Assembly: GCF_016654015.1 (NCBI RefSeq) | Contig: NZ_JAEPWM010000020.1 | Location: 1-32,322, forward strand | Source of the DNA: Ramlibacter ginsenosidimutans | GTDB taxonomy: Bacteria > Pseudomonadota > Gammaproteobacteria > Burkholderiales > Burkholderiaceae_C | DNA length: 32,322 nucleotides | Reading direction: 5' to 3' | Part shown: positions 22,217-30,289 of the stretch, piece after piece | Numbering within the stretch: the stretch's first letter is position 1 | Layout: the number at the start of each line of letters is the position of its first letter | Translations under genes and position numbers: made by a program | Notes under the pieces: model-generated | Told to the model about the DNA's origin: nothing | Database searches by the model: none | The model's input: only the letters and a program-made list of their open reading frames with translations

Positions 22217-23653
22217 ATGAACCCAGCTCCCGTCAACGCTGCGACGTACAACGACACCGTCGTGCGGCAGTTCTCGCTGATGGCTGTCGTGTGGGGTGTG
22301 GTGGGCATGCTCGTTGGCCTGCTCATTGCATCCCAGCTCGCTTGGCCTGAACTGAACTTCGGCATTCCCTGGCTCAGTTACGGGCGCCTGCGGCCGCTCC
22401 ACACCAACGCGGTGATCTTCGCCTTCGGCGGCTGCGCGCTGTTCGCCACCAGCTACTGGGTGGTGCAGCGCACCTCGCAGGTGCCGCTCTTCGCCCCGAA
22501 ACTTGCGGCGCTCACTTTCTGGGGCTGGCAGCTCGTGATCGTCGCTGCGGCCATCAGCTTGCCCATGGGCTATACGCAGGGCAAGGAATACGCCGAACTC
22601 GAATGGCCGATCGACATCCTGATCGCCATCGTCTGGGTCGCGTACGCGGTGGTCTTCTTCGGCACCATCGGCATGCGCAAGGTGAAGCACATCTACGTGG
22701 CCAACTGGTTCTACGGCTCCTTCATCATCGCCGTCGCCCTGCTGCACATCGTCAACAGCGCGGCGATCCCGGCGGGCTTCATGAAGTCCTATTCGGCCTA
22801 TGCCGGCGTGCAGGATGCGATGGTGCAGTGGTGGTACGGCCATAACGCGGTCGGCTTCTTCCTCACCGCCGGCTTCCTCGGGATGATGTATTACTTCATC
22901 CCGAAGCAGGCGGAGCGCCCGGTCTACAGCTATCGCCTGTCCATCGTGCACTTCTGGGCGCTGATCTTCACGTACATGTGGGCGGGCCCGCACCACCTGC
23001 ACTACACGGCGCTGCCGGACTGGACGCAGTCGCTGGGCATGGTGTTCTCGCTGATCCTGCTGGCGCCCAGCTGGGGCGGCATGATCAACGGCGTGATGAC
23101 GCTGTCGGGCGCCTGGCACAAGCTGCGTGACGACCCCGTCCTGCGCTTCCTGATCGTGTCGCTCTCCTTCTACGGCATGAGCACCTTCGAGGGCCCGATG
23201 ATGTCGATCAAGACGGTCAACGCGCTCTCGCACTACACGGACTGGACCATCGGCCACGTGCACTCCGGCGCCCTGGGCTGGGTGGGCCTGATCTCGATGG
23301 GCTCGCTGTACTACCTGATCCCGCGCCTGTTCGGCCAGAAGAAGATGTACTCGGTGCCGGCGATCGAGCTGCACTTCTGGATCTCCACGGTCGGCATCGT
23401 CCTGTACATCGCCGCGATGTGGATCGCCGGCGTGATGCAGGGCCTGATGTGGCGCGCGGTGAACGCCGACGGCACGCTCACCTACACCTTCGTCGAAGGC
23501 GTGAAGGCGACCTATCCCTTCTACGTGATCCGCGTGATCGGCGGCGCCCTGTACCTGGCCGGCATGCTGGTGATGGCCTGGAACACCTGGATGACGGTGG
23601 CCGGCGGCCGCGCCACCCGCGCCGCCGTCCCGCCCGTGGTCGCGCACGCCTGA
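22217..23653 (+). CDS. ccoN: Cytochrome cbb3 oxidase subunit I (CcoN)
   Basis: The catalytic heme-copper subunit in the inner membrane: it reduces oxygen at a heme b3-CuB centre and pumps protons. The 478-residue protein has about 12 transmembrane helices. Histidine ligands are recognisable in YGRLRPLHTNA (H62), VQWWYGHNAVGF, WAGPHHLHYTA and IGHVHSGALGW, as in other CcoN proteins. The ATG at 22217 has AAAAAGGTG upstream. It starts the structural operon ccoNOQP, under a symmetric FNR-type box. The high oxygen affinity of this oxidase class implies growth at low oxygen. Confidence 0.97.
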   Translation: MNPAPVNAATYNDTVVRQFSLMAVVWGVVGMLVGLLIASQLAWPELNFGIPWLSYGRLRPLHTNAVIFAFGGCALFATSYWVVQRTSQVPLFAPKLAALTFWGWQLVIVAAAISLPMGYTQGKEYAELEWPIDILIAIVWVAYAVVFFGTIGMRKVKHIYVANWFYGSFIIAVALLHIVNSAAIPAGFMKSYSAYAGVQDAMVQWWYGHNAVGFFLTAGFLGMMYYFIPKQAERPVYSYRLSIVHFWALIFTYMWAGPHHLHYTALPDWTQSLGMVFSLILLAPSWGGMINGVMTLSGAWHKLRDDPVLRFLIVSLSFYGMSTFEGPMMSIKTVNALSHYTDWTIGHVHSGALGWVGLISMGSLYYLIPRLFGQKKMYSVPAIELHFWISTVGIVLYIAAMWIAGVMQGLMWRAVNADGTLTYTFVEGVKATYPFYVIRVIGGALYLAGMLVMAWNTWMTVAGGRATRAAVPPVVAHA

Positions 23654-23673
23654 CAACAACCGCTGGACCCACC

Positions 23674-24303
23674 ATGAGCGACAACGCACCCCCCGCCGCC
23701 GGCTTCTCGCACGAGAAGGTCGAGACGAGCAACTTCCTGATGATCGTGCTGATCCTGCTGGTCGTCGCCATCGGCGGCCTCGTGGAGATCGTGCCGCTGT
23801 TCTTCCAGAAGTCCACCACCGAGCCCATCACGGGCATGAAGCCCTCTACCGCGCTGCAGGTCGCCGGCCGCGACATCTACGTGCGCGAGGGCTGCTACAA
23901 CTGCCACTCGCAGATGATCCGGCCCTTCCGCGCCGAGACGCTGCGCTACGGCCACTACTCTGTGGCGGGCGAGTTCGTGTGGGACCACCCGTTCCAGTGG
24001 GGCTCCAAGCGCACCGGGCCGGACCTGCAACGCGTGGGCGGAAAGTACAGCGACGAGTGGCACCGCATCCACCTCAACAACCCGCGTGACGTGGTGCCCG
24101 AGTCCAACATGCCGGCCTATTCCTGGCTGGACAAGAACCCGGCCGACGCCGCCACCATCTCGGCGCACATGCGCGCGCTGCGCACGGTCGGCGTTCCGTA
24201 CACCGACGAACAGATCGCCAAGGCGCCCGAGGAACTCAAGGGCAAGACCGAGCAGGACGCGCTGGTCGCCTACCTGCAGTCCCTGGGCACCGCCCTGAAG
24301 TAA
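23674..24303 (+). CDS. ccoO: Cytochrome cbb3 oxidase subunit II, mono-heme c (CcoO)
   Basis: A 209-residue membrane-anchored cytochrome c that passes electrons from CcoP to CcoN. One N-terminal transmembrane helix lies at about residues 20-43. The heme c motif is CYNCH (C74, C77, H78), followed by SQMIRPFRAE, a CcoO signature, and the distal methionine is probably in ESNMPAYSW. The ATG at 23674 (MSDNAPP) has a weak CTGGA ribosome site. The gene starts 21 bases after ccoN and is followed by ccoQ after 10 bases. Confidence 0.96.
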   Translation: MSDNAPPAAGFSHEKVETSNFLMIVLILLVVAIGGLVEIVPLFFQKSTTEPITGMKPSTALQVAGRDIYVREGCYNCHSQMIRPFRAETLRYGHYSVAGEFVWDHPFQWGSKRTGPDLQRVGGKYSDEWHRIHLNNPRDVVPESNMPAYSWLDKNPADAATISAHMRALRTVGVPYTDEQIAKAPEELKGKTEQDALVAYLQSLGTALK

Positions 24304-24313
24304 GGAGAACCCC

Positions 24314-24451
24314 ATGGATATCACCCTGCTGCGCGTGATCGCCACCGTCGTGTCCTTCGTGACCTTCGTCTCGATCTGGGCCTGGGCCTGGAAGCGCTCC
24401 AACCGTGCGCGGTTCGAGCAGGACGGGCTGATCCCCTTCCAGCAAGACTGA
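24314..24451 (+). CDS. ccoQ: Cytochrome cbb3 oxidase small subunit CcoQ
   Basis: A 45-residue protein, MDITLLRVIATVV to IPFQQD, with one transmembrane helix (about residues 5-26) and a charged tail (WKRSNRARFEQD). It lies between ccoO and ccoP, the standard place of CcoQ, which stabilises the complex. A strong AAGGAGA (24302-24308) precedes the ATG. The WAWKRS...RF-EA/QD pattern fits the family. Confidence 0.93.
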   Translation: MDITLLRVIATVVSFVTFVSIWAWAWKRSNRARFEQDGLIPFQQD

Positions 24452-24463
24452 CGAGGAAGCAAC

Positions 24464-25387
24464 GTGAGCGATTTCATCAACGGCTTCTGGTCGAACTACA
24501 TCGCCGTCTTCACCACGGCCGCCATTGCCGGCTGCGCATTGCTGCTGTGGATCACGGCGCGCAAGAAGGTCCCGGCGCGCAGCGACAACACCACGGGCCA
24601 CGTCTGGGACGAGGACCTCACCGAGATGAACAACCCGCTGCCCCTGTGGTGGGTGGGCCTGTTCGTGCTGACCATCGTGTTCGGCATCGGCTACCTGTTC
24701 CTCTATCCCGGCTTCGGCGATTACCCGGGCTCGCTGAAATGGAGCACCCGCGGCGAATACACGGCCGAAGTGACTACGGCCAACAAGGAACTGGAGCCGC
24801 TCTACGCGCAGTTCACCGCGAAGGCGCCGGAGGAACTCGCCGGCGACCCTGCCGCGATGGCGGTCGGCGAGCGCCTGTTCATGAACAACTGCGCCCAATG
24901 CCACGGCTCCGACGCGCGCGGCGGCAAGGGCTTCCCCAACCTCACCGACAACGACTGGCTGCACGGCGGCACGCCCGACAAGATCAACGAGACCATCACG
25001 AAGGGCCGTATCGGCATGATGCCTCCGATGGCGGCCGCGGTCGGCAGCGCCGACGACGTGAAGAACGTCGCCAACTACGTGCTGTCCCTCTCGGGTGCGC
25101 CGCACGACTCCGTGCGCGCCCAGCTGGGCAAGCCGAAGTTCGTCGCCTGCGCCGCCTGCCACGGCGCCGACGGCAAGGGCAACCAGGCCATTGGCGCGCC
25201 GAACCTCACCGACGATATCTGGCTGCACGGCTACGGTGAGCAGGCCGTGATCGCGATGGTCAACAACGGCAAGACCAACCAGATGCCGGCGCAGGAGGAG
25301 AAGCTCACCACCGCGCAGATCCACGTGCTCACGAGTTACGTCTGGGGGCTGTCGCACGGCAGGCCGCAGGCCAGCGCGAAGCAGTGA
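24464..25387 (+). CDS. ccoP: Cytochrome cbb3 oxidase subunit III, di-heme c (CcoP)
   Basis: A 307-residue membrane protein that receives electrons from soluble cytochromes and passes them to CcoO. It has two N-terminal transmembrane helices (about residues 10-31 and 61-81) joined by a conserved loop (HVWDEDLTEMNNPLPLWW), then two cytochrome c domains with CAQCH (C143, C146, H147) and CAACH (C229, C232, H233). GRIGMMPPMA and TNQMPAQ probably supply the distal methionines. The start is a GTG with GAGGAAG upstream. It is the last structural gene; a hairpin terminator follows at 25421. Confidence 0.96.
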   Translation: MSDFINGFWSNYIAVFTTAAIAGCALLLWITARKKVPARSDNTTGHVWDEDLTEMNNPLPLWWVGLFVLTIVFGIGYLFLYPGFGDYPGSLKWSTRGEYTAEVTTANKELEPLYAQFTAKAPEELAGDPAAMAVGERLFMNNCAQCHGSDARGGKGFPNLTDNDWLHGGTPDKINETITKGRIGMMPPMAAAVGSADDVKNVANYVLSLSGAPHDSVRAQLGKPKFVACAACHGADGKGNQAIGAPNLTDDIWLHGYGEQAVIAMVNNGKTNQMPAQEEKLTTAQIHVLTSYVWGLSHGRPQASAKQ

Positions 25388-25420
25388 TCCGCTGCAGCGC
25401 CGGCACGCGCGCCGGCAGCC

Positions 25421-25443
25421 AGGGCCCCGAGGGGCCCTTTCGT
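25421..25443 (+). terminator. Terminator-like hairpin after ccoP
   Basis: The inverted repeat AGGGCCC-CGAG-GGGCCCT (25421-25438) is followed by TTTCGTCCTT, a short and imperfect T-rich tail. It lies 34 bases after the ccoP stop. It may end or weaken the ccoNOQP transcript before ccoG. Confidence 0.6.
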
Positions 25444-25445
25444 CC

Positions 25446-25459
25446 TTGCGTCTGATCAA
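25446..25459 (+). promoter_or_regulatory. Weak FNR-like box before ccoG
   Basis: TTGCG-TCTG-ATCAA matches 8 of the 10 conserved FNR positions, with a perfect right half-site. It lies directly after the ccoP terminator and 44 bases before the ccoG ATG. A separate, weaker oxygen-controlled promoter for ccoGH is possible. Confidence 0.4.
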
Positions 25460-25502
25460 GGTCAAGTGGCCGCAGCGGCCCGCAGCGCACCATGGCAAGG
25501 TC

Positions 25503-26927
25503 ATGAAAGTCATCCCCATCACTCCGCTGCAGGTTGCGGAAGAGGACGACGGCCACCGGCTGTACGCGTCCGAGAAGAAGATCTATCCGCGTGCCGTCAC
25601 GGGCCGCTTTGCCCGCTGGCGCTGGGGCTTCGTCGCATTCACCCAGCTGGTGTTCTACGGGCTGCCCTGGCTGCAGTGGAACGACCGCCAGGCCGTGCTG
25701 TTCGACCTGGGCGCCCGCCGCTTCTACCTGTTCGGCTATGTCCTGTACCCGCAGGACTTCATCTACCTCACCGGCCTGCTGGTGCTCAGCGCGCTGTCGC
25801 TCTTCCTGTTCACGGCGATCGCCGGGCGCCTGTGGTGCGGCTTCACCTGCCCGCAGACGGTGTACACGGAAATGTTCCTGTGGATCGAGCGCAAGGTCGA
25901 GGGCGACCGGCCGCAGCGCATGAAGCTCGACGCCGCTTCGTTCTCGCTCGAGAAGCTGGTGAAGAAGTCGTTCAAGCACCTGCTGTGGGGCATGCTGGCG
26001 ATGTGGACCGGCTTCACCTTCGTCGGCTACTTCACGCCGATCACCGCGCTGTCGATGGAGTTCATCCAGACCCGCATGGGATCGTGGGAGGTGTTCTGGG
26101 TGTTCTTCTACGCCTTCGCGACCTACGGCAATGCCGGTTTCATGCGCGAGCAGGTGTGCAAGTACATGTGCCCGTATGCGCGCTTCCAGAGCGCGATGTT
26201 CGACCACGACACGCTGATCGTCAGCTACGACGCCGCGCGCGGCGAACCCCGCGGCACGCGCGGCCGCAAGGACGACTTCCGCGCCAAGGGCCTGGGCGCC
26301 TGCATCGACTGCGACCTGTGCGTGCAGGTCTGCCCGACGGGCATCGACATCCGCAAGGGCCTGCAGTACGAGTGCATCGGCTGCGGCGGCTGCGTGGACG
26401 TGTGCAACACGGTGATGGACAAGATGCACTACCCGCGCGGGCTCATCCGCTTCACCACGCAGAACGCCCTGAAACAGGGCGCGAGCGCGGGCAGCGGCTA
26501 CATCCTGCGCCGCGTGCTGCGTCCGCGCGTGCTCGTCTACGGGACCATCCTGCTTGTGCTCACGGCCGCCATGATGTTCAGCCTGGCCTTGCGCACGCCG
26601 CTGCGGGTGGACGTGGTACGCGACCGCGCCGCGTTGTCGCGCATCGTCGCCGGCGGCAAGCTGGAGAACGTCTACCGCCTGCAGGTGATGAACGCCACGG
26701 AGCAGCCGCAGCGCTATCACCTCGCGGCCGAAGGCCTGCAGGACCTGGCCGTGGCATCGGAACCCGTGGTCGAGGTCGGCCCGGCGGAATCGCGCTGGGT
26801 GGCGGTGCGGCTGCAGATCCCGTACGGGAGCGCGCCGTCCGGTTCGCATCCCATCCATTTCGACATCCGCTCGGAGCAGGGCGCCGACCACGTGCGCGAG
26901 AAGTCCGTGTTCCTGGTGCCGCGCTGA
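25503..26927 (+). CDS. ccoG: Cbb3 oxidase accessory iron-sulfur protein CcoG (FixG)
   Basis: A 474-residue inner-membrane protein of the FixG/RdxA family, thought to act in copper reduction for cbb3 assembly. Several transmembrane helices are present (about residues 38-56, 86-106, 165-185, 200-215, 340-360). Cysteine motifs are CGFTC (C112, C116), CKYMCP, and the double 4Fe-4S ferredoxin motif CIDCDLCVQVCP ... CIGCGGCVDVC (from about residue 267). The C-terminal 110 residues form the Ig-like FixG domain. The ATG at 25503 gives the expected N-terminus; only AAGG very close to it serves as ribosome site. ccoH follows after 10 bases. Confidence 0.95.
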   Translation: MKVIPITPLQVAEEDDGHRLYASEKKIYPRAVTGRFARWRWGFVAFTQLVFYGLPWLQWNDRQAVLFDLGARRFYLFGYVLYPQDFIYLTGLLVLSALSLFLFTAIAGRLWCGFTCPQTVYTEMFLWIERKVEGDRPQRMKLDAASFSLEKLVKKSFKHLLWGMLAMWTGFTFVGYFTPITALSMEFIQTRMGSWEVFWVFFYAFATYGNAGFMREQVCKYMCPYARFQSAMFDHDTLIVSYDAARGEPRGTRGRKDDFRAKGLGACIDCDLCVQVCPTGIDIRKGLQYECIGCGGCVDVCNTVMDKMHYPRGLIRFTTQNALKQGASAGSGYILRRVLRPRVLVYGTILLVLTAAMMFSLALRTPLRVDVVRDRAALSRIVAGGKLENVYRLQVMNATEQPQRYHLAAEGLQDLAVASEPVVEVGPAESRWVAVRLQIPYGSAPSGSHPIHFDIRSEQGADHVREKSVFLVPR

Positions 26928-26937
26928 AGGAGACCGC

Positions 26938-27192
26938 ATGAAGCACGATGAAGTGAAGAAGTCCTTGCCCTGGTACCGCTATGTCCACGTCTGGATGGTG
27001 ATCGCGGGTCCCGCGATCGTGGTGGTCGCCGCACTCGCGACGGGCTACATCGCCATGCGCGGCGCCGACCCGGTGGTGGACGCGGACTACTACCGCCGCG
27101 GCATGGAGATCAACAAGACGCTGGCGCAGAAGGCCAGGCTGCCCGCGCTGGAAGGCCGCAATCACGCCGCCACCCAGCCGGCCGAGCCCTGA
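26938..27192 (+). CDS. ccoH: Short CcoH/FixH-like protein
   Basis: An 84-residue protein with one transmembrane helix (about residues 18-41) and the motif DPVVDADYYRRGMEINKTL, the hallmark of FixH/CcoH proteins, which help assemble cbb3 oxidase. Classical FixH proteins have about 150-170 residues with a periplasmic domain after this motif. Here the protein ends soon after it, so it is a short form. The start has AAGGAGA (26929-26935). It sits between ccoG and another small membrane protein in the same operon. Confidence 0.88.
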   Translation: MKHDEVKKSLPWYRYVHVWMVIAGPAIVVVAALATGYIAMRGADPVVDADYYRRGMEINKTLAQKARLPALEGRNHAATQPAEP

Positions 27193-27233
27193 ACCGGGCG
27201 CGACAGCACCCTTTCCACTCCAAGGAGACAAGC

Positions 27234-27497
27234 ATGGGCACCCGACTGTTCTGGATTGCATGGCCGGCCTTCCTCGCCGCGTGCGTGCTGGAACTGCTGG
27301 TCTTCGCGTTCGTCGACCCCACCGAACTGCACTGGGCCGGCGACACGGTCCACTGGTCGCGGCAAGCGGTGTACACCGTCACCTTCTTTGCGTTCTGGGC
27401 CGTGGGCGCGGGCGCATGCGCCTTGACGGCGCTGCTGCGCCTCGAGCCCGCCGAAGTCAACGCGCTCGATCACGGCGAGGCGGCGGCGGGCCCGTAG
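27234..27497 (+). CDS. Small two-helix membrane protein at the end of the cco operon
   Basis: An 87-residue protein with two predicted transmembrane helices (about residues 6-27 and 45-67). The loop between them, DPTELHWAGDTVHWSRQAVY, is polar and tryptophan-rich. I know no function for it; similar small proteins are, to my recollection, found after ccoGH in Burkholderiales. A strong AAGGAGA site precedes the ATG, and the terminator at 27522 follows directly, so it is the last gene of the operon. A role in oxidase assembly or stability is inferred from position only. Confidence 0.82.
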   Translation: MGTRLFWIAWPAFLAACVLELLVFAFVDPTELHWAGDTVHWSRQAVYTVTFFAFWAVGAGACALTALLRLEPAEVNALDHGEAAAGP

Positions 27498-27521
27498 AGC
27501 TCCGCACCTGGGGAAGGAGAG

Positions 27522-27553
27522 GCCGCTGCGGCACGCACAGCGGCTTTTCTTTT
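27522..27553 (+). terminator. Rho-independent terminator of the cco operon
   Basis: The stem GCCGCTG (27522-27528) / CAGCGGC (27538-27544) with a 9-base loop is followed by TTTTCTTTT. It starts 25 bases after the stop codon of the last cco-cluster gene. Confidence 0.88.
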
Positions 27554-27642
27554 GTTGTTTAGCGATCTTGGGGAGTCTCAGTCAGTGCGGCCCTGGTCCT
27601 GCAGAGTGCCGGGGTGCACCGATGTTCGCGCTGAAGGCTCCG

Positions 27643-27760
27643 CGCGCACAGTGTTGCGGCGGTTGCAGCGGAACCCGTAGGCTGGTGGTGAGCCGCAGGC
27701 GAACCCCAGCTTGCTGCGCTACGCTGGATCGCTGGGGTTCGCGTTGCTCACCGCCAGCCT
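27643..27760 (+). repeat. Palindromic dispersed repeat, copy 2
   Basis: The core at 27676-27760 is the reverse complement of 109-193, differing at only 4 of 85 positions. Similarity fades to about 27643. The arms GTAGGCTGGTGGTGAG and CTCACCGCCAGCCTAC, with inner GCGAACCCCAGC and GCTGGGGTTCGC, make one long hairpin. Two of the four differences lie next to each other (TG against GT) within an arm. Confidence 0.85.
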
Positions 27761-27809
27761 ACAAATGCGGGGCACCGTGAGTCTTCCCCGCAGGGGCCCG
27801 ACTGCGCAT

Positions 27810-28089
27810 CGTCGCGGCAGGCGGCGTGCGGTGCAGGCCCGCATGACGGGCATCGCCTGGAAGCCGGTCCGGGCGGCGGAGCGCGGGGCGAGAGCGTCAG
27901 CGTCGAGCCGCGCGCACGTTTCATGCGACCGCGGCACTTGTTTGAGCAGAGAGTTTGCCGCGACCAGCGGTCAAACTCTCTGCGAGTTGTGCCGCGCGAC
28001 GCCGCCCGGACCGGTTTCCAGGGGAGTCGGTGCGCGCAGCGGCCGACGGATGCCCAGCGGGCCTGCACCGCTCGCCGCGTGCCGCGACG
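27810..28089. repeat. Large nested inverted repeat
   Basis: Several pairs of arms are arranged concentrically. 27810-27842 pairs with 28057-28089 (31 of 33). 27856-27878 pairs with 28000-28022 (22 of 23). CGCGGCAC at 27930-27937 pairs with 27989-27996 (8 of 8). GCAGAGAGTTTG at 27946-27957 pairs with 27972-27983 (12 of 12), extended inward by CCGC/GCGG with a one-base bulge. The result is a 280-base cruciform-capable structure between the cco terminator and the FimV-like gene. It differs in sequence from the 109/27643 repeat. It may be a composite repetitive element or the source of a structured RNA. Confidence 0.75.
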
Positions 28090-28262
28090 CCCACCGGCCT
28101 TCGAAGAGCGCACCTCTTCGTGCTTCCCGGAAGTCGAAGAACCTCCTTTTCGCTCGCGCCACCGTCGCGGCCAACTGTCGAGCTTGAAGGCCATCTCCTA
28201 CACGCCGTTGCCGCCCGTCCTACGCGCGACGCCCTGCAGAGCTTCGTACAGTATGGAACCCG

Positions 28263-30269
28263 ATGAAAAACTTCCTTACGTCTACCGGCACGGTCGTTGC
28301 ATTGCTTACGACTGGTGGCGTCTGCGCCGAAGCCGCTGCGCAGTCCCTCGGGACGCCCAGCGTGGAGGTGCTGATGGGCCGTCCCTTGCAGATGGATGTG
28401 CCGGCGCGATTCGCGACGGCAGGGGACGCGGAGGAGTGCGTCCACGCGGACGTGTTCTACGGGGAGACGCGGGTGGCGACGACGCGCGTGCGGGCCACGG
28501 TGTCCGGGCCGCCGGAGCAGCGCCGCATCCGCGTGGAATCCAATGCGCCGATCGACGAACCGGTGGTCACCGTCTCGATCAGGGTGGGATGCCACAACAC
28601 GATCACGCGCAATTACACCTTGCTGCCGGAGTTCCCGTCCGAGCGCGCGATGGCCGTCGCGGATGCCCGCACCGCGATGGCGGATGCAACGCCCGTCGTT
28701 CCGCTGCGCGCATCCACCGCCGCCGCGAGATCGCCGCGACGCGTCACGGCGGCCGTCGGTGCGGGGACCAGTCCCCACGCGAGCGTGCTGGCGCAGGGCG
28801 AGGCCCATGCCAAGCCCGTTACGGCGGCGCGGCATGGCCACAAGGGGCGCGTCCACAGCGAGGCACCGGCCCGCAGTCCCCGCCTGAGCCTGGAGGCAAT
28901 CGAGCTGCCGCCCACCGATAGCTTGCGCGTGAGCACCAGCCTGGCCGAGCCGGAGGGCGACGCCGCCCGCCGGGCGGCTGCTGCCTTGCTATGGCAGGCG
29001 ATCAATGCCGGCCCGCAGGAGCTGCTGCGCACCGGCGCGATGCTCCAGAAACTGGAACAGGACCTCGCCGCGCTGCGCGAAGACGCCGCGCGCTCCCGGC
29101 AGGAGATCGCCGCGCTGCGCCAGCGCCTGGACCCCGGCCGGCCCTGGTACGCCTCGGATCTGCTGGTGAAGCTGCTCGCGCTGCTGGTGCTCGCCGCGGC
29201 CGCGATCGCAGGCGTGCTCGGCTACCGCGCGCGACAGGCGCGCCGATGGGAAGAAGCCTGGTACGAGCTGGCAGAGTCGAACGACGCATCGCTGGAGGAG
29301 GGCGAGCGCGTCGTCGGGGAAGTCGGGCCGCGCTTCGCGTCCGCTCGCATCTCCACGCCTGCCCCCGGCACCGAGACGCCGCGCCGCGCCGACGCAGCGA
29401 AGGCAACCATCGCGGCCCCGATCGAGGACCGCCCGCCGGCCGCGCAGGCGGGCTTCGACGGGGTGGAGACGCCGCCGCGGCGCCCCGGCCCCGGGCAGCG
29501 CAAGGCAGAGGCCGCCCTGCGCGTGGAGACCCTCGCTGCGACATTCGCCGAGGTGGAGTTCCTGCAGTCGCTCGGGCTCACGCAGGACGCCATGGACCGG
29601 CTCAAGGCCTACCTGCAGGACAGCGACCAGCCCGCGCCGCTCGCGTACCTGGAGCTCATGCGCCTGAGCGAAGAGGCCGGCGACTCCGCCGCCGTGGCGG
29701 CCGTGCGCCGGCGTTACGCGAGCACGTTCCGGGTCGAGGCGCCGCGCCTGCCGCAGATCAGCGCCGACACCGGTGTCGACGCGATGCCGGAGCTGTGCGC
29801 GCGGCTCACCCGCGCCTGGGGGAGCCCCGACGCATTGGCCACGCTGGAGCAGGCGCTGTCCAGCGTTCCGACGCCGGCGGTCCCCATGAGCGTTCGCGCC
29901 GGCCGCGAGCTCTTGTTGCTGCATGCGCTGGCGACGCAGGGGACCGGCGCTGCCACCGGTGCAGCGGATACCCACCCGGTCGCGCCCTGGGCCGACGCGC
30001 AGGACGCGCACGACGCGCAGGCCACCCTGGCGCAGGCCGCGCAAGTGCAAGGCGGCGGGCGCTTCGGGCTGGACGTGGACCTGTCGGAGCAGGCCAGCGA
30101 TGCCTGGGAGGTGTCCACGCCCGTGCCGCCCGAACTGCAACGTGTGCCCGCCCCGCAACCGGTGCAGGTCGTCTCCCAGCGGGAACTGGAGCGCCGGCGG
30201 CAGGAAGAGGCAGCGGAGGCCTTCAGTGCGGCGGTGGCAGCGGAACGCGTGCCGGTGAGCCGCTATTGA
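28263..30269 (+). CDS. FimV-like polar/pilus-associated membrane protein
   Basis: A 668-residue inner-membrane protein. A signal peptide is predicted at about residues 1-27 (MKNFLTSTGTVVALL ... AAAQS). Residues 28-125 resemble the FimV N-terminal domain (IRVESNAPIDEPVVTVSI, RNYTLLPE). A low-complexity region, a coiled coil (about 258-292, LEQDLAALREDAARSRQEI), one transmembrane helix (about 300-320) and an acidic, proline-rich cytosolic part follow. A TPR-like segment near 420-490 (EVEFLQSLGLTQDAMDRLKAYLQD) fits FimV/HubP. No LysM domain is evident. FimV proteins organise the cell pole, type IV pili and twitching. The ribosome site is weak. A GAF-GGDEF-EAL gene follows after 20 bases, probably in the same operon. 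Confidence 0.78.
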   Translation: MKNFLTSTGTVVALLTTGGVCAEAAAQSLGTPSVEVLMGRPLQMDVPARFATAGDAEECVHADVFYGETRVATTRVRATVSGPPEQRRIRVESNAPIDEPVVTVSIRVGCHNTITRNYTLLPEFPSERAMAVADARTAMADATPVVPLRASTAAARSPRRVTAAVGAGTSPHASVLAQGEAHAKPVTAARHGHKGRVHSEAPARSPRLSLEAIELPPTDSLRVSTSLAEPEGDAARRAAAALLWQAINAGPQELLRTGAMLQKLEQDLAALREDAARSRQEIAALRQRLDPGRPWYASDLLVKLLALLVLAAAAIAGVLGYRARQARRWEEAWYELAESNDASLEEGERVVGEVGPRFASARISTPAPGTETPRRADAAKATIAAPIEDRPPAAQAGFDGVETPPRRPGPGQRKAEAALRVETLAATFAEVEFLQSLGLTQDAMDRLKAYLQDSDQPAPLAYLELMRLSEEAGDSAAVAAVRRRYASTFRVEAPRLPQISADTGVDAMPELCARLTRAWGSPDALATLEQALSSVPTPAVPMSVRAGRELLLLHALATQGTGAATGAADTHPVAPWADAQDAHDAQATLAQAAQVQGGGRFGLDVDLSEQASDAWEVSTPVPPELQRVPAPQPVQVVSQRELERRRQEEAAEAFSAAVAAERVPVSRY

Positions 30270-30289
30270 AGCGAGGACGAGGAGGCGCC

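Larger units (their letters stand above)
27554..28262. other. Long palindrome-rich intergenic region
   Basis: About 700 bases without a convincing gene. Open frames on both strands have arginine- and proline-rich compositions typical of chance frames in GC-rich DNA and no good starts. The region holds copy 2 of the dispersed palindromic repeat (27643-27760) and a large nested inverted repeat (27810-28089). Just before the FimV-like gene, TACAGT (28246-28251) is a possible -10. Bases 28090-28240 hold short CTTCG-rich repeats I cannot name. Confidence 0.6.

Noticed and set aside
25491..25505. A four-codon frame (ATG GCA AGG TCA TGA) whose stop overlaps the ccoG ATG
   Set aside because: It has no ribosome site of its own and is too short to weigh. 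Unlike the frame at 6359-6391 it has no strong signal, so chance is the simplest reading.
27711..28194. Open frames on both strands in the palindrome-rich intergenic region
   Set aside because: They translate to arginine-, proline- and serine-rich sequence created by the repeats, with no plausible starts or domains.
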